Of a stretch of 13,972 nt of DNA, positions 5,898-11,708 are shown piece after piece. The stretch lies in contig CAZQCV010000019.1 of assembly GCA_964591665.1 (NCBI GenBank), positions 1 to 13,972 of the forward strand, read 5' to 3'. Source of the stretch: CAZQCV01 sp964591665 (GTDB taxonomy: Bacteria; Patescibacteriota; Minisyncoccia; Phycocordibacterales; UBA9973). A program made the translations under genes and the position numbers. The notes below the pieces were generated by a model, which did no database searches, had not been told where the DNA came from, and worked only from the letters and a program-made list of their open reading frames with translations. Numbering within the stretch: position 1 is the first letter of the stretch; every line of letters starts with the position of its first letter.

Positions 5898-6956
5898 ATG
5901 TCTACATATACAATCACTACAACAAAACTCCCTGAAGTATCAGAGGTTGAGATAAAAGGAGAAATTCATACAGAAGCATTTGAAAGTCATTATGATCATG
6001 TACTGAAGGAACTTGCGGCAGAAATGGAGATTGACGGTTTCCGAAAAGGTCATGTACCACTTCATATCGCAGCACAAAAAATTCCAGAGATGGTGCTTCT
6101 TGAAGAAATGGCACAACATGCCATAAACGAAGCATACCCGAAAATTCTTGATGAGGAGAAAATTGACGCTATTGGTCGCCCCGCAGTACAGCTTACTAAA
6201 ATTGCAAAGGGAAATCCGCTTGGATTTGTCATCCGTACCGCAGTCATGCCAGAAGTAAAGCTTCCTGACTATAAAAAAATTGCTGAAGAAAAAGGTAAAA
6301 AAGTATCAGTAGAAGTCACTGACAAAGAAGTAGAAGATACTATCGAAAATATCCGCAAATCACGCGCACCGCGTATTCCTCATGAACACAAAGAAGGTGA
6401 CGATCATACCAATCACGAAGATGAAATTGGTCCCCTTCCAGAACTCACTGACGAGTTTGTACAATCTCTCGGCGACTTCAAAACAGTAGATGAGTTTAAA
6501 ACAAAACTCAAAGCGAACATTGCGCTCGAAAAAGAAAATCATGAGAAAGAAAAAAATCGTGTAGAAATTCTCGAAGGTATTTTGGGAAAAACAGAAGTGG
6601 CAATTCCGCAGATACTCATTGAGCAAGAACTTGACCGCATGCTTTATCGGATGAAATCAGACATCGCACAAATGGGACTTTCATATGATGATTATCTCAA
6701 GTATATGGGGAAAAGTGAGGAGGCAATGCGAAAGGAATTTGAAAACGATGCGAAAAAACGAGTTCAGATGGAACTTATCATCGGGGAAATTGCTCACAAA
6801 GAAAACATAAAACCTGATGAAAAAAAGCGAGATGAACAAGTGGCCGAACTACTCAATATGTACAAGGAAGCAGACAAAGCACGCACAGAAGCATATGTAG
6901 AAAGTATGCTCGTGAATGAGCAAACACTTGCGTTCCTCGAATCACTGGTAAAATAA
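5898..6956 (+). CDS. tig: Trigger factor chaperone lacking the PPIase domain
   Basis: Ribosome-bound chaperone that holds nascent chains near the exit tunnel. The N-terminal ribosome-binding domain (1-115) carries the signature GFRKGHVP at 47-54. The C-terminal helical substrate-cradle domain covers about 180-352. Canonical trigger factors are about 430 residues with an FKBP-type peptidyl-prolyl isomerase domain between these two parts. Here only about 65 residues (115-180) occupy that place, including a His/Asp/Glu-rich linker HEHKEGDDHTNHEDE (162-176). The protein is 352 residues and should act as a chaperone without isomerase activity. It has its own promoter and terminator. The start fits both the conserved N-terminus and the promoter. 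Confidence 0.93.
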   Translation: MSTYTITTTKLPEVSEVEIKGEIHTEAFESHYDHVLKELAAEMEIDGFRKGHVPLHIAAQKIPEMVLLEEMAQHAINEAYPKILDEEKIDAIGRPAVQLTKIAKGNPLGFVIRTAVMPEVKLPDYKKIAEEKGKKVSVEVTDKEVEDTIENIRKSRAPRIPHEHKEGDDHTNHEDEIGPLPELTDEFVQSLGDFKTVDEFKTKLKANIALEKENHEKEKNRVEILEGILGKTEVAIPQILIEQELDRMLYRMKSDIAQMGLSYDDYLKYMGKSEEAMRKEFENDAKKRVQMELIIGEIAHKENIKPDEKKRDEQVAELLNMYKEADKARTEAYVESMLVNEQTLAFLESLVK

Positions 6957-6964
6957 GGTAAAAG

Positions 6965-6997
6965 AAAAAGCTGATGCGAAATGCTCAGCTTTTTTTG
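6965..6997. terminator. Bidirectional terminator between tig and the surface-protein gene
   Basis: AAAAAGCTGA (6965-6974) pairs with TCAGCTTTTT (6985-6994) around a 10-base loop, and the T-run continues. It serves tig on the plus strand and probably the minus-strand gene ending at 7015. Confidence 0.85.
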
Positions 6998-7014
6998 TTT
7001 TTAGTACTCCATTT

Positions 7015-7428
7015 TTATAACGTGTTTGGAGTGTAAACACCAACTATCTGTACATAACCATTACTAACCTGGTTTAGATCCAATTGAACAGCAACAACAC
7101 TGTATCCATTCCAAGAGGGATTAAATGCGTTGTTAAGTTCGAAGGTTTGCTGCCCTTCGGTATATCCGTCGAACGCATTACTTGTGCCAAGTGGGTTTCG
7201 TAAATTCCAACCAATTCCTGTGTTTACAGGAATTGGTTGACTCGTTCCACAGTATTCAACAACGGCAGTCATGTAGTCACCATCTTGNNNNNNNNNNNNN
7301 NNNNNNNNNNNNNNNNNNNNNNNNNNNNNNNNNNNNNNNNNNNNNNNNNNNNNNNNNNNNNNNNNNNNNNNNNNNNNNNNNNNNNNNGCGAATATCAGCA
7401 ATAATTTTGAGAATTTTTTTGTTTTCAA
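7015..7428 (-). CDS. Secreted protein split by an assembly gap, function unknown
   Basis: Two pieces on the minus strand lie either side of 100 N. The right piece begins at a TTG at 7428 and reads LKTKKFSKLLLIFA, a signal-peptide start. An ATG further upstream at 7476 is unlikely because it lies between the -35 and -10 boxes of a good promoter. The left piece (7015-7287) holds the last 90 residues, rich in Asn, Gly, Tyr, Val and Gln with alternating hydrophobic residues (GYSVVAVQLDLNQ, GYVQIVGVYTP). This suggests a beta-sheet extracellular domain with a single Cys. The 100-N run probably stands for a gap of unknown length, so size and frame continuity across it are not established. No family is recognised. 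A perfect 14-bp hairpin lies inside the left piece. Confidence 0.6.
   Translation of the reverse strand: MKTKKFSKLLLIFXXXXXXXXXXXXXXXXXXXXXXXXXXXXXXXXXXQDGDYMTAVVEYCGTSQPIPVNTGIGWNLRNPLGTSNAFDGYTEGQQTFELNNAFNPSWNGYSVVAVQLDLNQVSNGYVQIVGVYTPNTL
7208..7239. repeat. Perfect 14-bp inverted repeat inside a coding region
   Basis: CAACCAATTCCTGT (7208-7221) and its exact complement (7226-7239) are separated by GTTT. No T-run follows on either strand, so it is not a terminator. It ends 48 bases from the assembly gap. Confidence 0.75.
7288..7387. other. Assembly gap (100 N)
   Basis: Exactly 100 ambiguous bases, the usual placeholder for a scaffold gap of unknown size. It falls within a secreted-protein gene. 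Confidence 0.98.
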
Positions 7429-7447
7429 GTATTCTAAATTTGTGTAT

Positions 7448-7476
7448 ATTGTAACATATTTATGATATATAGTCAA
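7448..7476 (-). promoter_or_regulatory. Promoter of the gap-split secreted gene
   Basis: On the minus strand TTGACT (7471-7476), a 17-base spacer and TACAAT (7448-7453). The start would be near 7441, about 13 bases before the TTG at 7428, which supports that start codon. Confidence 0.75.
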
Positions 7477-7485
7477 GTACTCCCT

Positions 7486-7509
7486 TTGTACTATACTTTC
7501 TGGTATACT
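7486..7509 (+). promoter_or_regulatory. Candidate promoter region of clpP
   Basis: Two TATACT boxes: 7492-7497, within the 12-mer TTGTACTATACT that also lies at 4807-4818, and 7504-7509, with an extended -10 (TGGTATACT). The second would start near 7516, giving a leader of about 27 bases. No good -35 is seen. Confidence 0.5.
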
Positions 7510-7542
7510 AATACCACTTACTCGTAATACCTTATTTTCATT

Positions 7543-8136
7543 ATGTTAATTCCAACTGTTATCGAAAAATCTTCAATGGGTGAACGTGCGTACGATATCT
7601 ACTCTCGCCTACTTAGAGAACGTATTGTTTTTCTCGGTGGTGGTATTGACGATCACATGGCGAACCTTATCATCGCACAGCTCATCTTCCTCGAAAATGA
7701 AGATCCTAAAAAAGAAATCAAGCTCTATATCAACTCTCCAGGTGGCTCGGTTACTGCAGCTATGGCGATCTATGACACCATGAACCACATTAAACCAGAC
7801 GTTTCTACTGTTTGTGTAGGCATCGCAGCGTCTGCAGCAGCGGTACTTCTCTCTTCAGGAGCAAAAGGAAAACGCTATTGTCTCCCGAATAGTGAAGTCA
7901 TGATCCATCAGGTCATGGGTGGCGCAGAAGGTCAGGCAACAGACATCGCGATTGCTGCAAAACATATTCTCCGTACAAAAGAAAATCTTAACAAAATACT
8001 TTCAAAGAATACTGGAAAAAGTATTAAAGATGTTGAAACTGACGCAGAACGTGACTATTGGATGACAGCAGAAGAGGCGAAGAAGTACGGTGTCATCGAC
8101 GAAATCATCACTAAATCAAAATCTGGCATAAAATAA
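7543..8136 (+). CDS. clpP: ATP-dependent Clp protease proteolytic subunit ClpP
   Basis: Serine peptidase that forms the double heptameric barrel used by AAA+ unfoldases such as ClpX or ClpC to degrade proteins. The 197 residues match the usual family length. The catalytic triad is complete: Ser97 in GIAASAAAVL, His122 in NSEVMIHQ and Asp171 in ERDYWM. The INSPGGSV segment (63-70) forms the oxyanion/substrate-binding strand. The residue after the nucleophile is Ala (ASA), where most ClpPs have Met (ASM). The usual Pro after the MIHQ motif is Val, and the loop after it (MGGAEGQATDI) keeps the normal GQA. There is no unfoldase gene nearby. It has its own promoter and terminator. The start agrees with the typical IPTVIE N-terminus. 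Confidence 0.97.
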   Translation: MLIPTVIEKSSMGERAYDIYSRLLRERIVFLGGGIDDHMANLIIAQLIFLENEDPKKEIKLYINSPGGSVTAAMAIYDTMNHIKPDVSTVCVGIAASAAAVLLSSGAKGKRYCLPNSEVMIHQVMGGAEGQATDIAIAAKHILRTKENLNKILSKNTGKSIKDVETDAERDYWMTAEEAKKYGVIDEIITKSKSGIK

Positions 8137-8140
8137 AAAG

Positions 8141-8169
8141 AATCCCGAGCGTAATCGTTCGGGATTTTT
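8141..8169. terminator. Bidirectional terminator after clpP
   Basis: AATCCCGAGCG (8141-8151) pairs with CGTTCGGGATT (8156-8166), with one G-T pair and loop TAAT, and is followed by T residues. Read on the minus strand it also has a T-run, so it serves the convergent gene at 8193. Confidence 0.9.
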
Positions 8170-8192
8170 ATATTTATACCAAAATATTTTTT

Positions 8193-8726
8193 CTAGTTAT
8201 AACCATATGCCGCATGGTTCAGTTGGATATGCATCTCACGATACATCTCCGGACTTAAATACGGTGAAACATTTTTCTTAAGATAATGGTCAAGTTCAGA
8301 GTATTTAAGATTATATTTATCTTCTGCTCGCGAAAATATTTTGTAAATCTCTTGCATTTCGCAGATAAATTTACCTGAACAATCAACGGAGTGTCTCCAG
8401 CAAAATTCGCGGTAGATACCAAGATTGCGAATCCAATCTATCGTATGTCGAGAAGTGTACTCAGTCAATTCACCTTTTTTGTCTTGTTCCAAAAGAGCGA
8501 TATTGTGATAAGCCAGTAATGCTTCCATTGCACTTGCTTTTTTTTGAGGATTTCTGACATTCTTCCATTTAGAGACGTCAGTAAAATTATCCCAATAAAA
8601 AGGCAGATGACGTTGAATGAACATACATGCCATTGATAATGCAAAGATTATAACAGCGGTAAACAATGTTGCGTTAAGTTGAGAACCTCCTATTGGGCCG
8701 TCAACGAAATAAGATAGTATTGTCAT
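8193..8726 (-). CDS. Single-TM hypothetical protein
   Basis: 177 residues if started at the ATG at 8726. An upstream in-frame ATG at 8756 would add 10 residues (MCYFEKKTNN), but it falls inside the spacer of the promoter at 8745-8773. A polar N-terminus (1-18) is followed by one TM segment (19-37) and a soluble region of about 140 residues rich in aromatic residues, Lys, Glu and His. That region contains SRHTIDWIRNLGIYREFCW and ends with HIQLNHAAYGYN. It is mostly helical in appearance, and has several Cys and Trp residues. I do not recognise a family. It stands alone between clpP (convergent) and rny (divergent). Confidence 0.75.
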   Translation of the reverse strand: MTILSYFVDGPIGGSQLNATLFTAVIIFALSMACMFIQRHLPFYWDNFTDVSKWKNVRNPQKKASAMEALLAYHNIALLEQDKKGELTEYTSRHTIDWIRNLGIYREFCWRHSVDCSGKFICEMQEIYKIFSRAEDKYNLKYSELDHYLKKNVSPYLSPEMYREMHIQLNHAAYGYN

Positions 8727-8744
8727 GTTGTTTGTTTTTTTCTC

Positions 8745-8773
8745 AAAATAGCACATATTAACTCTTAAGTCAA
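8745..8773 (-). promoter_or_regulatory. Candidate promoter of the single-TM hypothetical gene
   Basis: On the minus strand TTGACT (8768-8773), a 17-base spacer and a weak -10 TATTTT (8745-8750). It predicts a start near 8738 and favours the ATG at 8726. Confidence 0.45.
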
Positions 8774-8780
8774 TGTTACA

Positions 8781-8809
8781 TAGACTTTTCTTATATTTTT
8801 TGGTATTAT
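8781..8809 (+). promoter_or_regulatory. Candidate promoter of rny
   Basis: TAGACT (8781-8786), a 17-base spacer and TATTAT (8804-8809) with extended -10 TGG. The start would be near 8816, leaving a leader of about 144 bases, long for this window. An inverted repeat, AGACTTTT (8782-8789) with AAAAGTCT (8812-8819), brackets the -10. Confidence 0.5.
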
Positions 8810-8888
8810 AAAAAAGTCTTAGTAATTAAATTGTACTGACACTGGTTCTACAGATGCTGATTCGAATCCGAAACGTTCTACGAAATTT

Positions 8889-8951
8889 ATGACACTTTCT
8901 CTTTCCTCAAACAAAATCGCGAATACGCTCAAAACAGCCGGTGGTCAGTAA
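8889..8951 (+). CDS. Possible 20-codon leader ORF upstream of rny
   Basis: An ATG at 8889 opens 20 codons (MTLSLSSNKI start, KTAGGQ end) and stops with TAA 8 bases before the rny ATG. Codon choice looks like that of neighbouring genes. Its last two sense codons and its stop lie in the hairpin at 8942-8958 next to the rny start, so translation could control rny. An ORF this short may be chance. Confidence 0.3.
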   Translation: MTLSLSSNKIANTLKTAGGQ

Positions 8952-8958
8952 GTGACCA
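8942..8958 (+). promoter_or_regulatory. Hairpin next to the rny start codon
   Basis: TGGTCA (8942-8947) pairs with TGACCA (8953-8958) around a 5-base loop that contains the stop codon of the short upstream ORF. It ends one base before the rny ATG. Confidence 0.5.
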
Positions 8959-8959
8959 T

Positions 8960-10477
8960 ATGACATTTATCATAGCTATTATCGCGCTCCTCGCAGGGCT
9001 CGGTGTCGGATATTATCTCCGACTCATAACGTCGCTCGGGAAAAAAGGCTCGATCGAAGTTGAAATCAAAGAAATGCTGGTAACAGCAAAAGAAGAGGCA
9101 AACAAAATTCTTGACGATGCAAAGAAAAAAGCAGAAGACGTCGAGAACGATACAAAAAAACGTGAACAAGAGAAAGAAGAATCTTGGAAACAAACAGAAA
9201 CTCGTCTCATAAAAAAAGAAGAGTTGCTTGATGCGCGTCAAACAGAGATCGATAAAGAAGTTGAAAACATCAAACTCAAGATCGAAGATATAAAAAAAGT
9301 AAAAGAACGCGTAGATGCAGCTGACGCACAGAAACAAGCAGAGCTCGAGAAAATCGCACGACTATCTGCAGATGACGCTCGCGCGGAACTCATGCGAAGT
9401 ATTGAAATAAAATACGAAGAAGATTTTGCTATTCGCATGCAAAAACTCGACCGAGATGGTATGGAAAAACTTGATCGTCGAGCAAAAGACATCCTCTCTA
9501 CAACAATTCAACGTCTCGCATCATCAACAGCTGGAGAAATTATGACTACTGCCGTAAATATTCCAAACGATGAAACAAAAGGTAAGATCATCGGTAAAGA
9601 AGGAAGAAACATTCGCGCATTTGAACGTGCAGCAGGTGTAGAACTTATTGTTGACGAAACACCTGGAACAATTGTTATTTCTTCATTTGACCCAGTACGA
9701 CGTCAGGTAGCACGACTCGCACTCGAGAATCTTATTCTCGATGGACGTATCCAACCAGCAAAGATAGAGGAGATGGTCGCAAAGGCAACTGAAGATATAA
9801 ACAAAATCATCAAACAAAAAGGTGAAGAAGCAGTATTCGAATGTGGTGTATATAACTTTGATCCACGAGTGATAGCAATTCTTGGACGATTGTATTTCCG
9901 AACAAGTTACGGACAGAACGTACTTCAACACTCTATAGAAATGGCTCACATCGCAGGCATGCTTGCAGAAGAACTCGGTGGTGATGTCGCTATAGCAAAA
10001 GCAGGAGCGTTAGTACACGACATAGGTAAAGCCCTCGACCATGAAGTACAAGGTACGCACATTGATATAGGTATTCGTATTCTTCAAAAATTCGGTGCAG
10101 ACCCACGAGTAATAACTGCAATGAAATCTCACCACGATGATTGCCCACATGAAAGTATTGAAGCGGTTATCGTACAAACAGCAGATATGATTTCTGGTGG
10201 TCGCCCTGGTGCACGTCGCGACAGTGTCGAAAACTACTTGAAACGACTACAAGAACTTGAAGCACTCGTGAATACATTTAACGGAGTTGAAAAATCATAT
10301 GCCCTCTCTGCAGGACGCGAAGTACGAATATTTGTTACTCCAGAAAAAGTAAATGACATCGAAGCACGCGATATGGCGCGATCAATTGCACAAAAAATCG
10401 AAGCAGAACTTAAATATCCGGGTGAGATCAAAGTAACCGTCATCCGAGAAAATAGAATCATTGAATTTGCTCGATAA
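8960..10477 (+). CDS. rny: Ribonuclease Y
   Basis: Membrane-anchored endoribonuclease that starts decay of many mRNAs. The 505 residues show the full family layout: an N-terminal TM anchor (2-20), a long Lys/Glu-rich coiled coil (about 30-190), a KH RNA-binding domain with IIGKEGRNIRAFE (210-222), and an HD domain (about 319-420). Metal-binding residues include His353-Asp354 in GALVHDIGKALDHE and the His391-His392 pair in SHHDD. The C-terminal domain ends IRENRIIEFAR, close to the usual end of the family (about 520 residues). The start is set by the TM anchor. The leader is unusually long and holds a short ORF and a hairpin touching the start codon, so post-transcriptional control is possible. 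A strong terminator follows. Confidence 0.97.
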   Translation: MTFIIAIIALLAGLGVGYYLRLITSLGKKGSIEVEIKEMLVTAKEEANKILDDAKKKAEDVENDTKKREQEKEESWKQTETRLIKKEELLDARQTEIDKEVENIKLKIEDIKKVKERVDAADAQKQAELEKIARLSADDARAELMRSIEIKYEEDFAIRMQKLDRDGMEKLDRRAKDILSTTIQRLASSTAGEIMTTAVNIPNDETKGKIIGKEGRNIRAFERAAGVELIVDETPGTIVISSFDPVRRQVARLALENLILDGRIQPAKIEEMVAKATEDINKIIKQKGEEAVFECGVYNFDPRVIAILGRLYFRTSYGQNVLQHSIEMAHIAGMLAEELGGDVAIAKAGALVHDIGKALDHEVQGTHIDIGIRILQKFGADPRVITAMKSHHDDCPHESIEAVIVQTADMISGGRPGARRDSVENYLKRLQELEALVNTFNGVEKSYALSAGREVRIFVTPEKVNDIEARDMARSIAQKIEAELKYPGEIKVTVIRENRIIEFAR

Positions 10478-10494
10478 AAGTTGCGACACTACAT

Positions 10495-10522
10495 AAAAAC
10501 TCCTGATATATCAGGAGTTTTT
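10495..10522. terminator. Bidirectional terminator after rny
   Basis: A 28-bp perfect palindrome: AAAAACTCCTGA (10495-10506), loop TATA, then its complement ending in TTTTT. It serves rny and, on the minus strand, the small gene that stops at 10524. Confidence 0.9.
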
Positions 10523-10523
10523 A

Positions 10524-10721
10524 TTATCTGCGATACAGTGTATCTTGTAATTTTTTCAACGCGACCTCTAGTTCATCTTTTGTCTTATGCAAATCTTCAT
10601 AACACAAGAACAAATCATTTAGAATGGTTTTGCATTGTAGTACCTCTTCTGTTTCATCCATGCGATTAATCACTTCTTCGAGTGCACGGAGGCGTTCTTG
10701 TAATTCATAGTATTGTGTCAT
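10524..10721 (-). CDS. Small coiled-coil hypothetical protein
   Basis: 65 residues from the ATG at 10721. An upstream in-frame ATG at 10760 would place the -10 box inside the gene and is less likely. The sequence is almost entirely helical and charged (YELQERLRALEEVINRMDE, then HKTKDELEVALKKLQDTLYRR), with heptad-like Leu spacing and two Cys at 30 and 40. It suggests a short two-helix coiled coil. No family is recognised and no membrane or signal segment is present. It shares the palindromic terminator with rny. Confidence 0.65.
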   Translation of the reverse strand: MTQYYELQERLRALEEVINRMDETEEVLQCKTILNDLFLCYEDLHKTKDELEVALKKLQDTLYRR

Positions 10722-10729
10722 ATGTAAAA

Positions 10730-10735
10730 AGTATA
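10730..10735 (-). promoter_or_regulatory. -10 box of the small coiled-coil gene
   Basis: TATACT on the minus strand, with 8 bases between it and the ATG at 10721, predicts a near-leaderless transcript. The -35 is weak. Confidence 0.5.
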
Positions 10736-10740
10736 ACATA

Positions 10741-10846
10741 AAATAAAAAGCGCTGAACATATGATGTCAGGGCTTTTATCTTTATTTGTACTCGCTGTTT
10801 AACAACAGTGTTTTACGCATGTACCATTGCGTACCATGATATTGTA
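10741..10846 (-). ncRNA. Possible small RNA between two minus-strand genes
   Basis: A TACAAT box (10841-10846 on the minus strand) starts a region of about 95 bases that ends at the terminator at 10746-10777. It holds a small hairpin, CTGTT-GTTA-AACAG, repeats of GTACCAT on the plus strand, and only a 12-codon ORF. The -35 is poor. It could equally be the 3' untranslated region of the gene at 10884-11132. Confidence 0.22.
10746..10777 (-). terminator. Intrinsic terminator downstream of the 2-TM gene
   Basis: AAAAGC, a mismatched G, then CTGA (10746-10756) pair with TCAG, G, GCTTTT (10767-10777) around a 10-base loop. On the minus strand a T-rich run follows. It lies about 107 bases beyond the stop at 10884. 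Confidence 0.65.
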
Positions 10847-10883
10847 CCCTACTAACTATTTGGGTCGCACATGGATTTTTGAC

Positions 10884-11132
10884 TTAGTGAGAACCTTTCT
10901 TCCCTCCACCAGTCATACTTCGATAAAGATACCTAAAGCCCAGTACAATAATTGCAAGGACAATAATGATCTCAAGTATACCAGTAAAGAAACAAAAGAG
11001 TTGATTTACTAAGCGAGCGTATGCTGCTGGAAATAAACACTTCCAGATAAACGCCAACACTAAGATAAAAATCAATCCCACACGCCAATCTGACCAAATC
11101 AGATGGCATAGTCTTGTAAAAAGATCTTTCAT
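10884..11132 (-). CDS. Small 2-TM membrane protein
   Basis: 82 residues from the ATG at 11132. A short basic N-terminus with Trp-rich WSDWR is followed by TM1 (18-34), a loop KCLFPAAYARLVNQ, TM2 (50-68) and a basic Gly-rich tail (RSMTGGGKKGSH). Both termini are probably cytoplasmic. Cys residues lie at 9, 32 and 47. No family is recognised. A consensus promoter lies directly upstream, and the predicted transcription start is about 2 bases before the ATG. Confidence 0.75.
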   Translation of the reverse strand: MKDLFTRLCHLIWSDWRVGLIFILVLAFIWKCLFPAAYARLVNQLFCFFTGILEIIIVLAIIVLGFRYLYRSMTGGGKKGSH

Positions 11133-11141
11133 TCACGATTA

Positions 11142-11170
11142 ATTATATCACAAATAAAAAATAAAGTCAA
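11142..11170 (-). promoter_or_regulatory. Consensus promoter of the 2-TM gene
   Basis: On the minus strand TTGACT (11165-11170), a 17-base spacer and a perfect TATAAT (11142-11147) preceded by TGA. It is one of the two or three best promoters in the window, and 9 bases separate it from the ATG. Confidence 0.8.
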
Positions 11171-11192
11171 GCTTTTAAAACCCTTGCAAATA

Positions 11193-11220
11193 TTGCCTAT
11201 TTCCGTGATTGGTATATACT
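11193..11220 (+). promoter_or_regulatory. Promoter of the HU gene
   Basis: TTGCCT (11193-11198), a 16-base spacer and TATACT (11215-11220). It predicts a start near 11227 and a leader of about 76 bases. Confidence 0.6.
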
Positions 11221-11240
11221 ATATAGAGCTTACAAATCTA

Positions 11241-11268
11241 TGGGGTAACCCAGAGGGTAAGCAAGGGT
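11241..11268 (+). promoter_or_regulatory. Structured G-rich leader of the HU gene
   Basis: TGGG-GTAA-CCCA (11241-11252) forms a hairpin with a GNRA-type tetraloop. The same ACCC (11248-11251) can instead pair with GGGT at 11255-11258 or 11265-11268. Three GGGT-like blocks thus compete for one CCC. The function is unknown; autoregulation is possible. Confidence 0.4.
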
Positions 11269-11302
11269 CGAAACTGTTTTACTATCATATGTATATACAA
11301 CT

Positions 11303-11575
11303 ATGAACAAAGCAGCTCTTGTCGAATATGTTCACGGCAAAATGGGTGGTACAAAAGTAGCTTCAGAAGAACTCGTAGACGGTATGATTGCAGAAATCAT
11401 CAAAACTCTCAAAAAGGGTGATGAAGTTTCAATCGCTGGTCTCGGAATCTTTTCAGTAAAGGCTCGCGCAGCTCGAATGGCTCGCAATCCAAAAACTGGT
11501 GAGCAGGTCAAGGTCGCAGCGACCAAAGTACCAAAGTTCCGCCCTGCAAAAGCCCTCAAGGACGCTATCAAATAA
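11303..11575 (+). CDS. hup: HU-family DNA-binding protein
   Basis: Small basic nucleoid protein that binds and bends DNA as a dimer. The 90 residues match the family length exactly. An N-terminal helical dimerisation half (1-42) precedes the signature GLGIFSVKARAARMARNP (46-63), with the DNA-intercalating proline at 63 in RNPKTGE. The arm that follows (64-80) and the C-terminal helix PAKALKDAIK (81-90) are typical. The usual arginine before the RNP motif is replaced by Ala (MARNP instead of GRNP). HU cannot be told from IHF with certainty, but a single gene in a small genome favours HU. The leader is long and structured, and a strong terminator follows. Confidence 0.96.
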   Translation: MNKAALVEYVHGKMGGTKVASEELVDGMIAEIIKTLKKGDEVSIAGLGIFSVKARAARMARNPKTGEQVKVAATKVPKFRPAKALKDAIK

Positions 11576-11627
11576 AGTCCTTTCCGTATTTTACGCGTAG
11601 CCGGTATCTGCACGTACAGTATGGTTT

Positions 11628-11661
11628 ATAAAAGACACCTTGTTAACAAGGTGTCTTTTAT
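11628..11661. terminator. Bidirectional terminator after the HU gene
   Basis: A 34-bp perfect palindrome with left half ATAAAAGACACCTTGTT, whose right arm ends in CTTTTAT. It lies 52 bases after the HU stop. Confidence 0.85.
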
Positions 11662-11663
11662 GT

Positions 11664-11693
11664 TTGACAAAATATTTTTGAAATGTTTAAATA
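11664..11693 (+). promoter_or_regulatory. Promoter of the 146-residue hypothetical gene
   Basis: A perfect TTGACA (11664-11669) is followed, after 17-18 bases, by TTAAAT/TAAATA (11687-11693), with TG just upstream. The start is near 11700, about 9 bases before the ATG at 11709. Confidence 0.6.
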
Positions 11694-11708
11694 AAAGAAA
11701 ATGTTTTT

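Noticed and set aside
7429..7476. Use of the ATG at 7476 as the start of the gap-split secreted gene
   Set aside because: It lies between the -35 and -10 of a good promoter; the TTG at 7428 gives a signal peptide and lies after the predicted transcription start.
8841..8885. Possible tRNA or tmRNA 3' end, from GATTCGAATCC resembling a T-arm
   Set aside because: No matching acceptor stem, D-arm, anticodon arm or CCA end can be drawn around it; the match is a short palindrome (GATTCGAATC).
9013..9492. Long open frames on the minus strand opposite rny
   Set aside because: They are antisense to the conserved coiled-coil region and encode Ser/Phe-rich low-complexity sequence; they arise from the Lys/Glu-rich codons of rny.
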